A stretch of 56,166 nt of DNA, from the NCBI GenBank assembly GCA_022844015.1, contig JALHMO010000016.1, positions 1-56,166 of the forward strand, written 5' to 3'. How positions within the stretch are numbered: the stretch's first letter is position 1; each line of letters begins with the position of its first letter. A program made the position numbers and the translations under genes. Of the stretch, positions 53,246 to 56,166 are shown piece by piece. This DNA is from Reyranella sp. GTDB lineage: Bacteria > Pseudomonadota > Alphaproteobacteria > Reyranellales > Reyranellaceae. The notes under the pieces were generated by a model, which worked only from the letters and a program-made list of their open reading frames with translations, was not told the origin of the DNA and ran no database searches.

Positions 53246-54298
53246 ATGGCCCGGCTCGACATCGATCGGCTGGTCAAGCGCTACGGCGATTTCCACGCCG
53301 TGCGCGACGTCTCGCTCGACGTCGCCGACGGCGAGTTCGTTGTCCTGCTGGGCCCGTCGGGCTGCGGCAAGACGACGACCCTGCGCATGGTCGCGGGTTT
53401 CATCGAGCCGACGTCCGGGCGCGTGCGCCTGGCCGGCGGCGACGTCACACTGTTGCCACCGTGGAAGCGCAACGCCGGCATGGTGTTCCAGAGCTACGCC
53501 CTGTTCCCGCACCTCACCGTGGCCCAGAACGTCGCCTTCGGCCTCGAGATGCGCAAGCTGCCGCGCGCCGACATCGAGCGGCGGGTCGAGGAGACGCTGG
53601 CCCTGGTGCGGCTCGGCGGCTACGGCGGCCGCCTGCCGCGCCAGCTCTCGGGCGGCCAGCAGCAGCGCGTCGCGCTGGCCCGCGCGCTCGCCATCCGCCC
53701 CGACGTGCTGCTGCTCGACGAGCCGCTCAGCAATCTCGACGCCAAGCTGCGCCAGGAGGTGCGGGTCGAGATTCGCGAGCTGCAGCGCCAGCTCGGGCTC
53801 ACCACCGTCATGGTGACCCACGACCAGGAAGAGGCGCTCACCATGGCCGACCGGCTGGTGGTGATGAACGAGGGCTCGGTGCGCCAGGTCGGCAGCCAGC
53901 GCGATCTCTACGAGCGCCCGGCCGACCGCTTCGTCGCCGGCTTCGTCGGCCGCAGCACCTTCGTCGAGGGCACGGTCGAGGCGCCCGGCCGCTTCCGCAG
54001 CGACGGCGGGCTGTCGCTCGCCTGCACCGGAGGCACCGCCGGCCGCGGCGTGCTCGCCATCCGCCCGGAGCGGGTCGAGATCACCGCCAGCGCCAACAGC
54101 GGACTCGACAACAGCCTGCCGGGTACAGTGGAATTCGTGTCGTATCTCGGCGCCCAGATCGACATTCATGTCCGCCTGTCGCCCAGCGACCGGCTGATCG
54201 TGCAAATTGCCAATCGGGAGGGCGGGTTCGCGCCGGATGTCGGCCGGCCCGTTCATGTGGGGTGGCCCGCTTCGGCCGGCCAAGTCTTCAACGAGTAG
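53246..54298 (+). CDS. polyamine-type ABC transporter ATP-binding protein (PotA-like)
   Basis: 350 residues. Walker A GPSGCGKTT (36-44), signature LSGGQQQRVALARAL, Walker [17 protein letters not shown] and switch VMVTHDQEEALTMADRLVVM. The C-terminal TOBE-like part (FVGRSTFVEGTVEAPGRF, LAIRPERVEI, VEFVSYLGAQIDIHVRL) is the regulatory domain of PotA/FbpC. It starts one base after the permease stop and ends 28 bases before the binding-protein gene. Confidence 0.93.
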   Translation: MARLDIDRLVKRYGDFHAVRDVSLDVADGEFVVLLGPSGCGKTTTLRMVAGFIEPTSGRVRLAGGDVTLLPPWKRNAGMVFQSYALFPHLTVAQNVAFGLEMRKLPRADIERRVEETLALVRLGGYGGRLPRQLSGGQQQRVALARALAIRPDVLLLDEPLSNLDAKLRQEVRVEIRELQRQLGLTTVMVTHDQEEALTMADRLVVMNEGSVRQVGSQRDLYERPADRFVAGFVGRSTFVEGTVEAPGRFRSDGGLSLACTGGTAGRGVLAIRPERVEITASANSGLDNSLPGTVEFVSYLGAQIDIHVRLSPSDRLIVQIANREGGFAPDVGRPVHVGWPASAGQVFNE

Positions 54299-54326
54299 AC
54301 GCCAACGAGAATATCAGGAGACCTTC

Positions 54327-55367
54327 ATGTCGAACCGTTACACCATCCATCGCCGCAGCCTGCTGGGCGGCGGCGCAGCCCTGGCCGCCGGCGCGGCATT
54401 CCCCGCGCTCGCGCAGGACAACAAGCGCATCGTCATCGGTACCTGGGGCGGCGACTATTCGCGCCTGCTGGCCAAGAACATCGAGACGCCCCTGCTCGCC
54501 CCCAAGGGCTGGGACGTCGTCAAGGACGAGGCCAACGATCCGCCGCGCCGCGCCAAGGTGCTGGCCGAGAGGTCGCTGCGCCGCGGCACCTCCGACATCC
54601 AGGGCGTGTCGGCGGCCAACATGTACGAGATGAACGAGCAGGGCACGATCGAGCAGCTCGACTACTCGAAGATCCCCAACTCGGCCAATCTCATCCCGGC
54701 GATGAAGTATCCCTACGGCGTCGGCCACATCTTCTCGGGCAAGGTGGTGCTCTACAATCCCAAGCTGATGGCGGCGCCGACGGGCTTCGCCGACACGCTC
54801 GATCCCAAGCATGGCGCCAAGCTCGGCATCATCGACATCCAGTACCAGTACACGATGCTCGCCGCCGGCATGGCGTCGGGCGGCTCGGTCGGCAATTTCG
54901 AGCCGGGCAAGGAGCGGCTGATCGCCTGCAAGAAGGCGGGCGCCCGCATCTACCCGTCGAACGAGGCCTTCGCGCAGGCGCTCAAGACGGAGGAGATCGC
55001 CTGCGGCATCATGTGGAAGGCGCGCGCCGTGCAGTGGCAGAACGCCGGCATCAACGTCTCCACCGTGGCGCCCAAGGAAGGCGTGCCGATGTACGTCTCC
55101 GGCTTCGTCATGCCGAAGAACGCACCCAACAAGGCGGGGGCCTACGCCTATCTCGACGCCATGCTGGCGCCGTCGGCGCAGGAGAACTTCGCCATCGACA
55201 TGGGCTACAACCCGACGGTCACCAACGCCAAGGTCGCGCCCGAGCTGCGCGAGCGCATCGGCTTCACCGAGGAGGAGCAGAAGCGCCTGGTCGATCTCGA
55301 CTACGGCTACATGGCCAAGAACGACTCCGCCTTCAAGGAATGGTGGGACAAGTCGTTCAAGGGATGA
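54327..55367 (+). CDS. polyamine-type ABC transporter substrate-binding protein, Tat signal
   Basis: 346 residues from the ATG at 54327 (ATCAGGAG upstream). MSNRYTIHRRSLLGGGAALA is a twin-Arg signal; cut expected near PALAQD. The mature part starts KRIVIGTWGGDYSRLLAKNI, the PotD/PotF-like opening, and has GVGHIFSGKVVLYNPKLM, AQALKTEEIACGIMWKARAV and YLDAMLAPSAQENFAIDMGY. Spermidine binding residues cannot be verified here, so the ligand may be another cationic or amino compound. Its stop overlaps the start of the second permease by four bases (ATGA). Confidence 0.9.
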   Translation: MSNRYTIHRRSLLGGGAALAAGAAFPALAQDNKRIVIGTWGGDYSRLLAKNIETPLLAPKGWDVVKDEANDPPRRAKVLAERSLRRGTSDIQGVSAANMYEMNEQGTIEQLDYSKIPNSANLIPAMKYPYGVGHIFSGKVVLYNPKLMAAPTGFADTLDPKHGAKLGIIDIQYQYTMLAAGMASGGSVGNFEPGKERLIACKKAGARIYPSNEAFAQALKTEEIACGIMWKARAVQWQNAGINVSTVAPKEGVPMYVSGFVMPKNAPNKAGAYAYLDAMLAPSAQENFAIDMGYNPTVTNAKVAPELRERIGFTEEEQKRLVDLDYGYMAKNDSAFKEWWDKSFKG

Positions 55368-56166
55368 CCGACACGGCGATCGCGCATGGCTCCCCCGCCG
55401 CCGTCCGGCGGCGGGGCGACGGCTGGACGGCGACGGCGCTCTTGACGCCGGCGACGATCTTCGTCGCCATCAGCCTGTTCGCGCCGCTCGCCATCCTGTT
55501 CCGCTACAGCCTGAACGAGTTCATCCCGGCCAAGAAACTGATGGTCGAGGCGCTTACTCTGGCAAACTACGTCAAGTTCTTCACCGATCCCTACTACACG
55601 GCAATCCTGGGAACGACGGTCAAGATCGCCGTCCTGGTGACCCTGATCTGCCTGGTGCTGGGCTTTCCGCTCGCCTATGTCGTGGCGCGCACGCAGAGCC
55701 GCTGGAAGCATCTGCTGATCATCCTGATCGTGCTGCCGCTGTTCGTCGGCAACTCGGTGCGGGCGGCCGGCTGGATGGTCGTGTTCGGCAGCAAGGGCTT
55801 CGTCAACGCCACCCTGATGGGCATCGGCCTAATCGACAGGCCATTGGAGATCATGTTCACCGAGAACGCGGTGATCATCGGCATCATCGCCGTCAACCTG
55901 CCCTTCATGGTGCTGTCGCTGCAGAGCGTGATCGAAGGTATCGACCGCGCTGTCGAGGAGGCGGCGTTCAGCCTGGGCGCGCCACCCGCCACCATGTTCC
56001 GCCGCGTGCTGTGGCCGCTCGCCATGCCCGGCATCCTGGCCGGCACCATCCTGACCTTCATCCTGGCGATGAACGCCTACGCCACGCCGTTCCTGCTGGG
56101 CGGCCCGCTGTTCAAGATGATGGCGCCGCTGGTCTACAACCAGTTCACCCAGCAGACCAACTGGCC
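55364..56166 (+). CDS. polyamine-type ABC transporter permease (PotB/PotH-like), 3' end beyond window
   Basis: About 267 residues are visible from the ATG at 55364, which overlaps the binding-protein stop (ATGA). A basic N-terminus (VRRRGDGW) precedes a first membrane segment (ALLTPATIFVAISLFAPL), then FRYSLNEFIPAKKLM and a periplasmic stretch (ANYVKFFTDPYYTAILGTT). The permease domain has LIILIVLPLFVGNSVRAAGW, a late IEGIDRAVEEAAFSLGAPPA EAA loop and AMNAYATPFLLGGP. No stop is found before the end of the window. Together with 52417-55367 it completes a four-component importer with one permease at each end. Confidence 0.9.
   Translation, partial: MTDTAIAHGSPAAVRRRGDGWTATALLTPATIFVAISLFAPLAILFRYSLNEFIPAKKLMVEALTLANYVKFFTDPYYTAILGTTVKIAVLVTLICLVLGFPLAYVVARTQSRWKHLLIILIVLPLFVGNSVRAAGWMVVFGSKGFVNATLMGIGLIDRPLEIMFTENAVIIGIIAVNLPFMVLSLQSVIEGIDRAVEEAAFSLGAPPATMFRRVLWPLAMPGILAGTILTFILAMNAYATPFLLGGPLFKMMAPLVYNQFTQQTNW

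Overview
The window is GC-rich (mostly above 65% G+C) and gene-dense. Its families (NasS/NasT-controlled nitrate assimilation with a NirA-type nitrite reductase, Tat-exported ABC binding proteins, luciferase-like monooxygenases, CaiB/BaiF, DUF1445 and DUF2848 proteins) and its many interspersed palindromes suggest a soil or freshwater alphaproteobacterium with a large genome (Reyranella/Bradyrhizobium-like lifestyle). That placement is inference; no rRNA or tRNA gene is present to test it.

Layout. 1-5062: the end of a modular polyketide synthase (terminal acyl carrier domain), a translationally coupled alpha-oxoamine synthase, a membrane GT2 glycosyltransferase and a coupled GT4 glycosyltransferase. 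5588-14571: accessory metabolism (PEP mutase/isocitrate lyase family enzyme, two alpha/beta hydrolases, two luciferase-like oxidoreductases, two MFS carriers, a ureidoglycolate lyase-like protein). 14618-17102: a DsbA-like protein, an orphan open frame and a trypsin-like protease in a locally low-GC patch. 17103-23836: a five-gene dipeptide/oligopeptide ABC importer. 24284-25846: a sulfatase gene with one in-frame amber codon. 25993-26624: a HicA/HicB toxin-antitoxin pair with a palindromic operator. 26802-28606: DUF924, macrodomain and DUF882 proteins. 28646-42571: a complete assimilatory nitrate pathway. 42582-44507: a Ser/Thr kinase with MORN-like repeats. 44843-48804: an SDR, DUF1445, DUF2848 and CoA-transferase group. 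49175-52095: 4-hydroxyproline epimerase-like enzyme, P-loop kinase, amidohydrolase. 52417-56166: a polyamine-type ABC importer cut by the window end.

How it works together. The nitrate block is the best-defined system. NasT (ANTAR antiterminator) and NasS (cytosolic nitrate sensor) control nasS, nrtA, nrtB, a fused double-ATPase nrtCD, nirA, an FeS/flavin reductase, nasA and cysG. The gap upstream of nasS holds, in order on the minus strand, a sigma-54 -24/-12 promoter, two small hairpins each with an A1/G4 hexaloop (the ANTAR RNA target) and a strong intrinsic terminator ending in nine U. Nitrate would enter through Nrt, be reduced by NasA and NirA, and CysG would supply siroheme for NirA.

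The intergenic spaces are filled by at least four families of palindromic repeats, called A to D here. One family-B copy at 48837-49148 has been split by a 196-bp MITE-like element with 13-bp terminal inverted repeats and a 5-bp target duplication.
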